Below are positions 8,876 through 17,495 of a stretch of DNA of 64,000 nucleotides, piece by piece. The notes under the pieces were generated by a model. That model worked only from the letters and a program-made list of their open reading frames with translations. It did not search any database and was not told the origin of the DNA. Each line of letters opens with the position of its first letter. The stretch's first letter is position 1. The position numbers were made by a program, and so were the translations under genes. This DNA comes from Microvirga thermotolerans (GTDB taxonomy: Bacteria; Pseudomonadota; Alphaproteobacteria; Rhizobiales; Beijerinckiaceae): the NCBI RefSeq assembly GCF_009363855.1, contig NZ_CP045423.1, positions 3,068,001 through 3,132,000 on the forward strand, in the 5' to 3' direction.

Positions 8876-9114
8876 CGTCACATCCGCTTTTCTTCTCCCC
8901 CCGTTATCTCGGCCCTCTTTCCTGCACTGCAAGGGGCGCGTGCCGTCCCGGGCACTCGAACGCCCGCTTCTCCACGGCTTTTCCTGGCTTTTTGAGGAGC
9001 GGATCCGCGTACCATTTCGAACCCTTGCGAAACCAATTGCGCAATGGTTCGGACTTGCGATAGCTTCTTTCGTTGTGGGCCGATTCAGCGCAAGAAACGT
9101 CCCACTTTGATTGA

Positions 9115-9132
9115 ACCAAAGTAACAATTGGT
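9115..9132. promoter_or_regulatory. Inverted repeat upstream of the GntR gene (candidate operator)
   Basis: ACCAA (9115-9119) and TTGGT (9128-9132) form an inverted repeat with an 8-bp centre, ending 15 bp before the regulator start. The position fits autoregulation by the FadR-type repressor, but the half-site does not match a known FadR-family consensus. Confidence 0.4.
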
Positions 9133-9147
9133 CCCAGAGAGGAAGCG

Positions 9148-9915
9148 ATGGCTGTCGAGCCCCTGTCGGACAGCTCGGATTTTGCCCTCCGGCAACTGCG
9201 CCTCCTGCTCGAGTCCCTCGACGGCAGCGGGGACGCGCAGCTTCCGCCCGAGCGCTCCCTGTCCCAGCAGATGGGGGTCGGCCGCCGGGCGCTGAGGCGC
9301 GCCCTGGAGGTTCTGGAGGCGGAGGGACGGATCTGGCGGCGCCAGGGCAAGGGGACTTTCGTCGGCCCCCGCCCTCCGCGCACGGAGATGGACCTGGAGG
9401 CCCTCTCCAGCGGCACCAACCCCCTGGAGATCATGGAGGCCCGCCTGGAAATCGAACCGGCCCTGGCGCGCCTCGCCGCCCTGCGGGCCACGAACGGCGA
9501 CATCGAGCGCCTGAAGCACCTGGCCCACAAGACGGCGACGAGCGCCGACGGCGACATGGACAGCCGCGAGTTGTGGGACGGCGCCTTCCACCGGGCCATC
9601 GCGGAGGCGGCGGGCAACAGCCTTCTCTTCGTGTTCTTCGACATCATGAACCGCATCCGCCAGGATCCCACCTGGCGGCGGCTCCGCGAGCAGGCGCGCT
9701 CGAAGCCGGGGCAGCGCCACTACGTGAACCAGCACGGCCGGGTCGTGGCGGCCATCGCGACCCGCGACGGCGGGGCCGCGGAACAGGCCATGCGCGAGCA
9801 CCTCGAGACCGTCCGCGCAAGCCTTCTCAGGATCATGACCCGCCCCTCTATGGCGAGCCACGACGAATCCCTCAACGCCCCCTCGGCAGACGAGCAAGGA
9901 CGACCCGCAGCATGA
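9148..9915 (+). CDS. FadR/GntR-family transcriptional regulator
   Basis: A 255-residue GntR regulator. It has an N-terminal winged helix (about residues 28-72; [22 protein letters not shown], then the wing GKGTFVG) and a C-terminal all-helical FCD effector domain (about 88-230) with the expected Asp/His metal-ligand region. Such proteins usually repress a catabolic or transport operon until a small carboxylate-type effector binds. Its stop overlaps the ATG of the following ABC ATPase (ATGA), so it is the first gene of the peptide-import operon and probably controls it. RBS is GAGAGGAAG. Confidence 0.9.
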   Translation: MAVEPLSDSSDFALRQLRLLLESLDGSGDAQLPPERSLSQQMGVGRRALRRALEVLEAEGRIWRRQGKGTFVGPRPPRTEMDLEALSSGTNPLEIMEARLEIEPALARLAALRATNGDIERLKHLAHKTATSADGDMDSRELWDGAFHRAIAEAAGNSLLFVFFDIMNRIRQDPTWRRLREQARSKPGQRHYVNQHGRVVAAIATRDGGAAEQAMREHLETVRASLLRIMTRPSMASHDESLNAPSADEQGRPAA

Positions 9916-10967
9916 TGAACGATGCGGCGCTTCATACGACGAGGACTGGGGCCGAGTCCCGCGGGGCCCCGGAACAGGAACCGTTGCTTCGCGTGGACGG
10001 GCTGTCGATCCGCTTCGACGGCGCCCCGCCCGGCGTCAATGTGGTCGACGAGGTTTCCTTCTCCGTCGCCAAGGGCAAGACCCTCTGCCTCGTGGGCGAG
10101 TCCGGGTGCGGGAAGAGCGTCACCGCCCTCTCCCTCATGGGCCTCCTGCCGACGCCGCCGGCGCGGATCGTGGGCGGCGCGGCCTATTTCCGCGGCAGGG
10201 ACCTGCTCGGCCTGTCGGAGCGGGAGCAGGCCGACATGCGCGGCAACCGGACCGCGATGATCTTCCAGGAGCCGATGACCTCCCTGAACCCGGCATTCAC
10301 GGTCGGCGACCAGATCATGGAAGGCATCCTGCGCCACCGGAAAGTCTCGCGGGCCGAGGCGAAGGAGCGTGCCCTCGAGATGCTTCGGCGGGTCAGGATC
10401 CCGGCGCCCGAGAAGCGCCTGCGGGCCTATCCTCACGAGATGTCCGGCGGCATGCGTCAGCGGGTCATGATCGCCATGGCCCTCGCCAACGAGCCGGAAC
10501 TCCTCATCGCCGACGAGCCGACGACCGCGCTCGACGTCACGATCCAGGCCCAGATCATCTCCCTGATCCGCCGGCTCCAGGAGGAGAGCGGCATGGCGAT
10601 GATCCTGATCACGCACGATCTCGGCGTGGTCGCCGAGGTCGCCGACGACGTCGCCGTGATGTATGCAGGCAAGATCGTCGAAGCGGGTCCCGTCGAGGCG
10701 ATCTTCGACGACCCGCAGCACCCCTACACCATCGGCCTCATGGGCTCCGTGCCCTCGCTCGGGCGCCGGCAGGGCCGCCTCGCGACCATCCGCGGCACGG
10801 TTCCGCCCGCCGAGCTCATGCCGAAAGGCTGCCGCTTCACGCCCCGCTGCCCCTTTGCGGACGCGCGCTGCGCCTTGGAGCCGCCCCCGCTCACGGAGCT
10901 GTCGCCCGGGCACCGGGCGCGCTGCTGGTATGCCCCGCTCGAGATCCATCGTGGAGACACGGCATGA
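9912..10967 (+). CDS. Peptide ABC transporter ATP-binding protein (DppD/OppD-like)
   Basis: First of two ATPases of a dipeptide/oligopeptide-type importer. Walker A GESGCGKS is at about residues 62-69. Further motifs are signature MSGGMRQRV, Walker B LLIADEP, and the C-terminal oligopeptide-ATPase extension with [14 protein letters not shown], whose cysteines in this family can hold a [4Fe-4S] cluster. The length of 351 residues is normal. ATG 9912 overlaps the regulator stop, and its own stop overlaps the next ATG, which suggests translational coupling. It acts at the inner face of the cytoplasmic membrane. Confidence 0.94.
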   Translation: MMNDAALHTTRTGAESRGAPEQEPLLRVDGLSIRFDGAPPGVNVVDEVSFSVAKGKTLCLVGESGCGKSVTALSLMGLLPTPPARIVGGAAYFRGRDLLGLSEREQADMRGNRTAMIFQEPMTSLNPAFTVGDQIMEGILRHRKVSRAEAKERALEMLRRVRIPAPEKRLRAYPHEMSGGMRQRVMIAMALANEPELLIADEPTTALDVTIQAQIISLIRRLQEESGMAMILITHDLGVVAEVADDVAVMYAGKIVEAGPVEAIFDDPQHPYTIGLMGSVPSLGRRQGRLATIRGTVPPAELMPKGCRFTPRCPFADARCALEPPPLTELSPGHRARCWYAPLEIHRGDTA

Positions 10968-12058
10968 GCCTCGCCGACGACGTCATCCTCCAGGGCGTGG
11001 ACCTGGTCAAACATTTCGGCGGAGGCGGCCTCCTCGCCGCGAAGACGGTCGTTCATGCGGTGGACGGGGTCTCCCTGGCGGTCCGGCGCGGAGAGACCCT
11101 CGCCATCGTCGGCGAGTCCGGATGCGGAAAGTCGACCCTCGGCCGCCTTCTCCTGCGCCTCATCGAGCCGACGGCGGGCGACGTGCGCTACGAGGGACGC
11201 TCCATCCTGTCCCTCGACGAGGGAGAGATGCGCCGCCTTCGCCGCGAACTGCAGATCATCTTCCAGGACCCCTTCGCGTCCCTCAATCCGCGCATGACGG
11301 TCGGCGACATCGTGGGAGAGCCGATCTGGCTGCATGGCCTTGCCAAGGGGCCGCAGCGGCGCGAGCGCATCGCGGAACTGCTGCGCACGGTGGGCCTGCT
11401 GCCCGCCCATGCCAACCGCTACCCGCACGAGTTCTCGGGCGGACAGCGCCAGCGCATCGGCATCGCCCGCGCCCTGGCGGGGGAGCCGAAGCTGATCGTC
11501 GGGGACGAGCCGGTCTCGGCCCTGGACGTGTCGATCCAGGCGCAGATCATCAACCTGCTGGAGGACCTGAAGGAGCGCTTCGGTCTGACGCTCGTGATCG
11601 TCGCGCACGACCTCGCCGTCATCCGCCACATGAGCGACCGGGTCGCCGTCATGTATCTCGGCGAGATCGTCGAGTTCAGTTCGACCGACGGCCTCTTCGA
11701 CAACCCGCTGCATCCCTACACGCAGGCGCTGCTCACGGCGATCCCGGTCCCGAGCCCCGTGGGCAGAAGCCCCAAGCCCCTTCTGCAGGGCGACGTTCCG
11801 AGTCCGACGGCGCCTCCGCCGGGATGCCGGTTCCATACCCGCTGCCCTCATGCGCGCCCGCTCTGCCGGGAGCAGCATCCGAAGCTGGAGGCCGCAGGCG
11901 ACGGCAGGAGCGTCGCCTGCCACTTCTGGCGCGAGATCCAGAATGCGGGGGCCGGCGCCGTCACGGCTCCGCCACCGAGTCCCACCCTCGCCAGGCGCAT
12001 GGCGCTCTACAAAACCTGGCGGGAGCGGCAGGACCAGACCGCGAACCCAAGCCGTTAA
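10964..12058 (+). CDS. Peptide ABC transporter ATP-binding protein (DppF/OppF-like)
   Basis: Second ATPase of the importer, pairing with the preceding one. It shows Walker [10 protein letters not shown], signature [15 protein letters not shown], Walker B LIVGDEP and the oligopeptide-type C-terminal cysteine region ([14 protein letters not shown]). The Walker B has GDEP rather than the common CDEP/ADEP, which is tolerated in this family. The 364-residue protein ends in a basic tail. Start and stop overlap or nearly abut its neighbours; the substrate-binding protein follows after 18 bp. Confidence 0.94.
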   Translation: MSLADDVILQGVDLVKHFGGGGLLAAKTVVHAVDGVSLAVRRGETLAIVGESGCGKSTLGRLLLRLIEPTAGDVRYEGRSILSLDEGEMRRLRRELQIIFQDPFASLNPRMTVGDIVGEPIWLHGLAKGPQRRERIAELLRTVGLLPAHANRYPHEFSGGQRQRIGIARALAGEPKLIVGDEPVSALDVSIQAQIINLLEDLKERFGLTLVIVAHDLAVIRHMSDRVAVMYLGEIVEFSSTDGLFDNPLHPYTQALLTAIPVPSPVGRSPKPLLQGDVPSPTAPPPGCRFHTRCPHARPLCREQHPKLEAAGDGRSVACHFWREIQNAGAGAVTAPPPSPTLARRMALYKTWRERQDQTANPSR

Positions 12059-12076
12059 GAACCAGAGGAGAGAGAG

Positions 12077-13576
12077 TTGAAGAAAGCCGCATTCACGCTC
12101 GCCATGACCGTCGCGCTCGCGATGGGCGGCGCAGCATCCGCGCAGACCCTGAGGATCGGCCTCAACGAGGACCCGGACGTGCTCGACCCGCATCGCGCCC
12201 GGACATTCGTCGGGCGCATCGTCTTTACCTCGCTCTGCGACAAGCTCGTCGACATCACGCCGGATCTGAAGATCGTTCCGCAGCTCGCCACCGAGTGGAC
12301 CTGGACCGCCCCCAAGACGCTCACGCTCAAGATTCGCCCGGGCGTCAAGTTCCACGACGGCGAGCCCCTGAACGCCGCCGCCGTGAAGGCGAACATCGAC
12401 CGCGCGCGCACCCTGCCCGACAGCCTGCGCAAGAGCGAGATCGGCTCCGTCGAGAGCGTCGAGGTCATTGACGACATGACCGTGGCCCTCAAGCTGTCGC
12501 GTCCCGACGCGACGCTGCTGTCGCAGCTCTCCGACCGCGCCGGGATGATGATGTCGCCCAAGGCTCTCGCCTCGGCCGATTTCGGTCAGAAGCCCGTCTG
12601 CTCCGGTCCCTACCAGTTCGTCGAGCGCGTTCAGAACGACCGCATCGTCCTTGAGCGCTTCAAGGATTACTGGGACGCGAAGGACTACCACTTCGACAAG
12701 GTGGTGTTCCAGCCGATCCCCGACACGACCGTGCGTCTCGCCAATCTCAAGGCCGGCAACCTCGACATGCTCGAGCGCCTCGCCCCGAGCGACGTGGCGG
12801 CCGTGAAGAAGGACTCCTCCCTGATCTTCGCTCCGGTAAGCGGCATCGGCTACCAGGGCCTGACGATCAACACCAACAACGGCGAGCGTTCCAAGTCGCC
12901 GCTCGGCCGCGACAAGCGGGTCCGCCAGGCTCTCGAATACGCCATCGACCGCGACGTCATCAACGAGGTCGTGGGCCAGGGCATCTTCCCGCCGGCCGGG
13001 CAGCCCTTCCCGGAGGCGAGCCCCTACAACGACAAGAAGTTCGCGGCGAAGAAGCGCGATGTCGAGAAGGCGAAGAAGCTCCTGAAGGAGGCAGGTGTCG
13101 ACCGGGTGAAGTTCGACCTCACCTTCGGCACCAGCACGACGACGCAGCAGATCGCCGAGATCATCCAGGCGATGGCCGCCGAGGCCGGCTTCGACATCTC
13201 CCTGCGCCCGACCGAGTTCGCCGCCATGCAGAAGGAGGCGCAGGCCGGAAACTTCGACGTCAACGTGATCGGGTGGTCCGGCCGCGTCGACCCCGACGGC
13301 AACATTCACCCCTTCGTGACCTGCAAGGGCGGCCTGAACGACGGACGCTACTGCAACCCGGAAGTGGATCGTCTGCTCAACGAGGCCCGCACCGTCACGG
13401 ACGAGGCCAAGCGCAAGGAGCTGTACGACGCCGCGCAGACCATCCTCCAGGACGAGCTGCCCATCATCTACACCTACTACCAGCCCTGGCCCTTCGTGCT
13501 GGCCAAGAAGGTGCAGGGCTTCCGCCCCTATCCGGACGGCATGATCCGGCTCAAGGGCGTGAAGTTCGCATCCTGA
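12077..13576 (+). CDS. Peptide/solute ABC transporter substrate-binding protein (SBP family 5)
   Basis: Periplasmic binding protein of the DppA/OppA family, 499 residues. An N-terminal Sec signal (MKKAAFTLAMTVALAMGGAA, cleaved near AQ) precedes a family-5 bilobed domain (TLRIGLNEDPDVLDPH; LKIRPGVKFHDGEPL; LEYAIDRDVINEVV). The start is TTG at 12077, behind GAGGAGAGAGAG. Together with the downstream gamma-glutamyltransferase-like gene, the likely substrate is a small peptide or gamma-glutamyl compound, perhaps glutathione-like; this is inferred from context. A strong hairpin follows the gene. Confidence 0.93.
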   Translation: MKKAAFTLAMTVALAMGGAASAQTLRIGLNEDPDVLDPHRARTFVGRIVFTSLCDKLVDITPDLKIVPQLATEWTWTAPKTLTLKIRPGVKFHDGEPLNAAAVKANIDRARTLPDSLRKSEIGSVESVEVIDDMTVALKLSRPDATLLSQLSDRAGMMMSPKALASADFGQKPVCSGPYQFVERVQNDRIVLERFKDYWDAKDYHFDKVVFQPIPDTTVRLANLKAGNLDMLERLAPSDVAAVKKDSSLIFAPVSGIGYQGLTINTNNGERSKSPLGRDKRVRQALEYAIDRDVINEVVGQGIFPPAGQPFPEASPYNDKKFAAKKRDVEKAKKLLKEAGVDRVKFDLTFGTSTTTQQIAEIIQAMAAEAGFDISLRPTEFAAMQKEAQAGNFDVNVIGWSGRVDPDGNIHPFVTCKGGLNDGRYCNPEVDRLLNEARTVTDEAKRKELYDAAQTILQDELPIIYTYYQPWPFVLAKKVQGFRPYPDGMIRLKGVKFAS

Positions 13577-13589
13577 CCGGCGAAAACCC

Positions 13590-13618
13590 GGCATGCCCGG
13601 CGCGAAGCCGGGCATGCC
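13590..13618 (+). promoter_or_regulatory. Perfect 12-bp stem-loop after the binding-protein gene
   Basis: GGCATGCCCGGC (13590-13601) pairs perfectly with 13607-13618 around a 5-nt loop. It has no T-run and lies inside an operon between the binding protein and the permeases. The usual role of such hairpins is to stabilise upstream mRNA or dampen read-through, so that the binding protein is made in excess over the membrane subunits. Confidence 0.6.
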
Positions 13619-13649
13619 CCCTCCGTCAGCGCAGAAAAGCCAGAGCCCC

Positions 13650-14597
13650 ATGCTCCGCTACATCGCCAAACGCTTTCTCATCGCCATACCGACGATCCTG
13701 ATCGTGTCGGTCCTGGTCTTCACCCTGCAGCAGCTGCTGCCGGGCGATCCCGTCCTGACCCTGGCCGGCGAGGAGCGGGACCCGCAGGTGCTGGCATTCC
13801 TGCGCGAGAAATATCGCCTCGACGATCCGATCCCGGTCCAGTACTTCGCCTGGTTCGGTCAGGTCCTCCAGGGGAACCTGGGCATCTCGCTGCGCACCGA
13901 CATTCCCGTCCTGACCCTGATCCTGAGCAAGCTCCCCGTGACCATCGAGCTTGCGATCTTCGCCATGATCGTGGCCCTCGCCATCGGGATTCCGGCCGGA
14001 ATCGTTTCGGCGGTCCGGAAGGGCACGTCGGTGGACTACGCCGCCAACGTGGTGGCGCTGTCCGGCCTTTCGATTCCGAACTTCTGGCTGGGCATCCTGC
14101 TCATCATGCTCGTCTCGGTGCGCTGGAAGCTTCTTCCGGCCTCGGGCTTCGTCCCGCCGGGCGAAGATCTGTGGCTCAACGTCAAGACCATGATCATGCC
14201 CGCCTTCGTGCTGGGCACCGGCCTCGCCGCAAGCCTGATGCGCCACACCCGCAGCGCCATGCTCGGCGTGCTGCGCTCGGACTACATCCGGACCGCGCGC
14301 GCGAAAGGCCTCCTCGGCCGGGTCGTGATCATGAAGCATGCCCTGCGCAACGCGCTCGTTCCCATCATCACCCTGTCCACGCTCCTGTTCGGCGAGCTGC
14401 TCGCGGGCGCGGTGCTGACGGAGCAGATCTTCACGATTCCCGGGTTCGGGAAGCTCATCGTCGACGCGGTCTTCAACCGCGACTATGCCGTGGTGCAGGG
14501 CGTCGTCCTGTGCACGGCCGTAGGGTTCATCCTCATGAACCTCCTCGCCGACATTCTTTATGTCCTCGCCAATCCCCGCCTGAGGCACGCCCGATGA
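13650..14597 (+). CDS. Peptide ABC transporter permease (DppB-like)
   Basis: Inner-membrane permease of the importer, 315 residues, about six helices. It has the family N-terminus MLRYIAKRFLIAIPTILIVS, the QQLLPGDPV segment and the EAA-type cytoplasmic loop (YIRTARAKGLLGRVVIMKHA) that contacts the ATPase. The ATG at 13650 is preferred to an upstream in-frame ATG because it matches the family start. The stop overlaps the next gene (ATGA). Confidence 0.93.
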   Translation: MLRYIAKRFLIAIPTILIVSVLVFTLQQLLPGDPVLTLAGEERDPQVLAFLREKYRLDDPIPVQYFAWFGQVLQGNLGISLRTDIPVLTLILSKLPVTIELAIFAMIVALAIGIPAGIVSAVRKGTSVDYAANVVALSGLSIPNFWLGILLIMLVSVRWKLLPASGFVPPGEDLWLNVKTMIMPAFVLGTGLAASLMRHTRSAMLGVLRSDYIRTARAKGLLGRVVIMKHALRNALVPIITLSTLLFGELLAGAVLTEQIFTIPGFGKLIVDAVFNRDYAVVQGVVLCTAVGFILMNLLADILYVLANPRLRHAR

Positions 14598-15463
14598 CGC
14601 TCGCCATCACGGATGACCTGGCGCTTCCCAAGAAGCGCAGCCGCGTTCTCGCGAAATTCCTGAAGAACCGCAGCGCGCTCTTCGGTGCAGCGATCGTCCT
14701 GTTCTTCGTCGCCGTCGCCATCGTGGCCCCGCTCGTCGCGCCGTACGATCCCGTGAAGCCGAGCTTCATGACCATCCGCAAGCCGCCTTCCGCCCTGTTC
14801 TGGTTCGGCACCGACGAACTCGGGCGCGACGTGTTCTCGCGCATGCTCTGGGGAGCGCGGGCTTCCCTCTCCGCCGGGGTCATATCGGTCGCCATCGCCG
14901 TCGCCCTCGGCGTTCCGTTCGGCCTTGTCTCCGGTTACTTCGGCGGCTGGATCGACGCGGCGATCTCGCGCTCGACGGATGCGATGCTCGCGATTCCGTT
15001 CCTGATCTTCGCGATCGCGCTCGCGGCGTTCCTCGGCCCGAGCCTCTCCAACGCGATGATCGCCATCGGCCTTTCGGCCATGCCGATCTTCATCCGGCTC
15101 ACCCGGGGCCAGGTCCTGTCGATCAAGGCGGAGGATTACGTGGAGGGAGCGCGCGCCATCGGGCTCCCGGACTTCTGGATCATCCTGCGCTACATTCTCC
15201 CCAACGTCATTCCGCCGATTCTCGTCCAGGCGACGCTCACCATCGCGAGCGCCATCATCGCCGAGGCGAGCCTGTCCTTCCTCGGCCTCGGACAGCAGCC
15301 GCCGAACCCCTCCTGGGGATCCATGCTCAACACGGCCAAGAACTTCATGGAACAGGCGCCCTGGATGTCCTTCTTCCCCGGCTCCGCCATCTTTCTCATC
15401 GTGCTCGGTTTCAACCTCCTGGGAGACGGCCTGCGCGATGCCCTCGACCCCCGCGAACACTAA
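14594..15463 (+). CDS. Peptide ABC transporter permease (DppC-like)
   Basis: Second permease, 289 residues. It has the DppC-type soluble N-terminus with one helix (ALFGAAIVLFFVAVAIVAPL), the periplasmic segment FGTDELGRDVFSRMLWGAR typical of the family, five further helices and the EAA loop (YVEGARAIGLPDFWIILRY). It ends with GDGLRDALDPRE, the canonical C-terminus. It heterodimerises with the preceding permease. The gamma-glutamyltransferase-like gene follows after 21 bp. Confidence 0.94.
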   Translation: MTLAITDDLALPKKRSRVLAKFLKNRSALFGAAIVLFFVAVAIVAPLVAPYDPVKPSFMTIRKPPSALFWFGTDELGRDVFSRMLWGARASLSAGVISVAIAVALGVPFGLVSGYFGGWIDAAISRSTDAMLAIPFLIFAIALAAFLGPSLSNAMIAIGLSAMPIFIRLTRGQVLSIKAEDYVEGARAIGLPDFWIILRYILPNVIPPILVQATLTIASAIIAEASLSFLGLGQQPPNPSWGSMLNTAKNFMEQAPWMSFFPGSAIFLIVLGFNLLGDGLRDALDPREH

Positions 15464-15484
15464 CCTCTCATTCGGATCAGCCCC

Positions 15485-17278
15485 ATGTTCACCACACGGC
15501 CAGAAATCCTCGGCACCTTCGGCGTCGTGACGTCGACGCACTGGCTCGCCTCCGCGGCGGGGATGTCGATGCTGGAAAGAAACGGCAACGCGTTCGACGC
15601 CTGCGTCGCGTCCGGTTTCGTCCTCCAGGTCGTCGAGCCCCACCTCGTCGGGCCTGCCGGCGAGGTGCCGGCCGTCTTCTACTCGGCCAGGACCAAGAAG
15701 GTGGAGGTGCTGTGCGGCCAGGGCACCGCGCCGAAGGGCGCGACCATCGAGCATTACCGGCGCGAGGGTCTTTCCCTCATCCCGGGGAACGGCCTCCTCG
15801 CGACTGTCATTCCCGGCGCCTTCGATGCGTGGATGATCCTTCTGCGCGACCATGGCAGCCTCCGTCTGCGCGACGTCCTGGAGCCTGCGATCTACTATGC
15901 CGAGAAGGGGCACCCGCTCCTGCCGCGTGTGTCCGACACGATCAAGGGCCTCAAGAGCTTCTTCGAAACCGAATGGCCGACCTCGGCCGCCGTCTTCCTT
16001 CCCGGCGGGAATGTTCCGGAAGCGCGCAAGCTGTTCCGGAATCCACAGCTGGCCGAGACCTGGAAGCGCATCCTCCGCGAGGCCGAAGCGAAGGGCCGCG
16101 ACCGCGAAGGCGAGATCGAGGCTGCCCGCGAGGCCTTCTACAAAGGCTTTGTCGCGGAAGCGATCGACCGCTTCGCGCGCAGCCACGAGGTGATGGACCA
16201 GTCGGGCTCCCGCCACAGGGGCGTCATCACGGCGGACGACATGGCCTCGTGGTCAGCGAGCTACGACACCCCGCTCACCTACGAGTACCACAATTTCCGC
16301 GTCAACAAGATCCGCCCCTGGGGCCAGGGCCCTGTCTTCCTCCAGACCCTCGCGCTCCTGAAGGGCTTCGACCTCGAGGCGATGGGTCCCACGAGCGCGC
16401 CCTTCATCCACACGGTCGTGGAAGCCATGAAGCTCGCCTTCGCGGACCGCGAGGCCTACTACGGCGATCCGAACTTCGTGAAGGTGCCCGTGGAGACCCT
16501 TCTCTCGGATGCCTACTCGGACGAGCGGCGCAAGCTGATCGGCGAGCGCGCATCTCTCGAACTGCGCCCCGGACATGTGGAGGGGTACGAACTCCAGGTG
16601 GAGCGCACCTTGAAGGCTCTGCGCGAGCTCTCGACCACCGACCGCAAGGTGACCGGGGGGGAGCCGACCCTCGCCTCCATGCGCTCCGCGCGCCGCGGAG
16701 ACACGGTGCACATCGACGTGGTCGACCGGCACGGGAACATGATCGCCGCCATGCCTTCGGGCGGCTGGCTGCAGTCGTCGCCCGTCATCCCGGAGCTGGG
16801 TTTCATGCTCAACTCGCGCGCCCAGATGTTCTGGCTGGAGCCGGGCCTTCCGGCGAGCCTGGAGCCGGGCAAGCGGCCGCGCACCACCCTCACCCCCACC
16901 CTCGCGGAGAAGGACGGCGAACCCTACATGGTGTTCGGCTCCCCGGGCGGCGACCAGCAGGAGCAGTGGCAGTTGCTGCTCTTCCTGCGCCATGCCCATC
17001 ACGGCCTGAACCTGCAGGAAGCCATCGACCTGCCCATGGCCCACACGGCGCATTTCCCGTCCTCGTTCTACCCGCGGGAGCAGAAGCCGGGGCATCTGGC
17101 GGCCGAGGAAACGTTCGGCGCGGAGGTCCTGAACGATCTGCGGGCCCGCGGGCACGAGATCGAGACCATGCCGGCCTGGACGGTGGGACGCCTCGTGGCG
17201 GCAAGCCGCGACAAGGACGGCCTCCTTCACGGCGCGGCCACGCCGCGCCTCATGCAGGCCTACGCCATCGGGCGGTAA
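15485..17278 (+). CDS. Gamma-glutamyltransferase family protein
   Basis: An N-terminal-nucleophile hydrolase, 597 residues. The conserved autoprocessing/catalytic threonine is at about residue 407 (GDTVHIDVVDRHGNMI), followed by the Gly-rich oxyanion region (FGSPGGDQQEQ). Family members cleave gamma-glutamyl bonds (glutathione, gamma-glutamyl peptides) or related acylated substrates. There is no obvious Sec signal, so it may be cytoplasmic, unlike E. coli Ggt. As the last gene of the peptide-importer operon it probably processes the imported compound. A terminator follows. Confidence 0.88.
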   Translation: MFTTRPEILGTFGVVTSTHWLASAAGMSMLERNGNAFDACVASGFVLQVVEPHLVGPAGEVPAVFYSARTKKVEVLCGQGTAPKGATIEHYRREGLSLIPGNGLLATVIPGAFDAWMILLRDHGSLRLRDVLEPAIYYAEKGHPLLPRVSDTIKGLKSFFETEWPTSAAVFLPGGNVPEARKLFRNPQLAETWKRILREAEAKGRDREGEIEAAREAFYKGFVAEAIDRFARSHEVMDQSGSRHRGVITADDMASWSASYDTPLTYEYHNFRVNKIRPWGQGPVFLQTLALLKGFDLEAMGPTSAPFIHTVVEAMKLAFADREAYYGDPNFVKVPVETLLSDAYSDERRKLIGERASLELRPGHVEGYELQVERTLKALRELSTTDRKVTGGEPTLASMRSARRGDTVHIDVVDRHGNMIAAMPSGGWLQSSPVIPELGFMLNSRAQMFWLEPGLPASLEPGKRPRTTLTPTLAEKDGEPYMVFGSPGGDQQEQWQLLLFLRHAHHGLNLQEAIDLPMAHTAHFPSSFYPREQKPGHLAAEETFGAEVLNDLRARGHEIETMPAWTVGRLVAASRDKDGLLHGAATPRLMQAYAIGR

Positions 17279-17289
17279 GCGCCGCAGGG

Positions 17290-17316
17290 AAGCGGGCCCT
17301 CGGTGGGAGCCCGCTT
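17290..17316 (+). terminator. Terminator-like hairpin of the peptide-import operon
   Basis: AAGCGGGC (17290-17297) and GCCCGCTT (17309-17316) form an 8-bp stem 11 bp after the gamma-glutamyltransferase stop. The downstream sequence is only weakly T-rich. Confidence 0.6.
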
Positions 17317-17322
17317 CGTGCC

Positions 17323-17489
17323 TAGAGCGGTTTGCGCTTCGATGGAATCGCACTCCGCTCAGAAGCTCTTGGTTGGCCGCATTTTCGGACGGACCCGGAG
17401 GGCCGCGTCGGCGACCCGGAGGGCCGCGCCAGCGACCCGGAGGGCCGCGCCAGCGAAAACCGGTTTCCACTTCTCCTGAAAATGCTCTA
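17323..17489. repeat. Interspersed TAGAGC...GCTCTA element interrupted by tandem repeats
   Basis: The termini TAGAGC (17323) and GCTCTA (ending 17489) are inverted. Internal stretches (GATGGAATCGCACTCCGCTC, CATTTTCGGACG, AAAACCGGTTTCCACTT, TCCTGAAAATGC) match, from memory, a short palindromic repeat common between genes in Hyphomicrobiales genomes. Here it is split by three 21-bp tandem copies, so it is longer than usual. Confidence 0.65.
17392..17454. repeat. Three 21-bp tandem copies
   Basis: The unit GACCCGGAGGGCCGCG plus CCAGC repeats at 17392-17412 (last bases TCGGC), 17413-17433 and 17434-17454. Copies 2 and 3 are identical. The array sits exactly between TTTTCGGACG and GAAAACCGG of the surrounding interspersed element. 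Confidence 0.9.
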
Positions 17490-17495
17490 TAGCGC

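Noticed and set aside
10724-13651. 975-codon open frame antisense to the peptide-import operon
   Set aside because: High GC makes long antisense frames common. The translation is Arg/Gly/Val/His-rich without domains, and the plus strand holds well-recognised ABC genes over the same bases.
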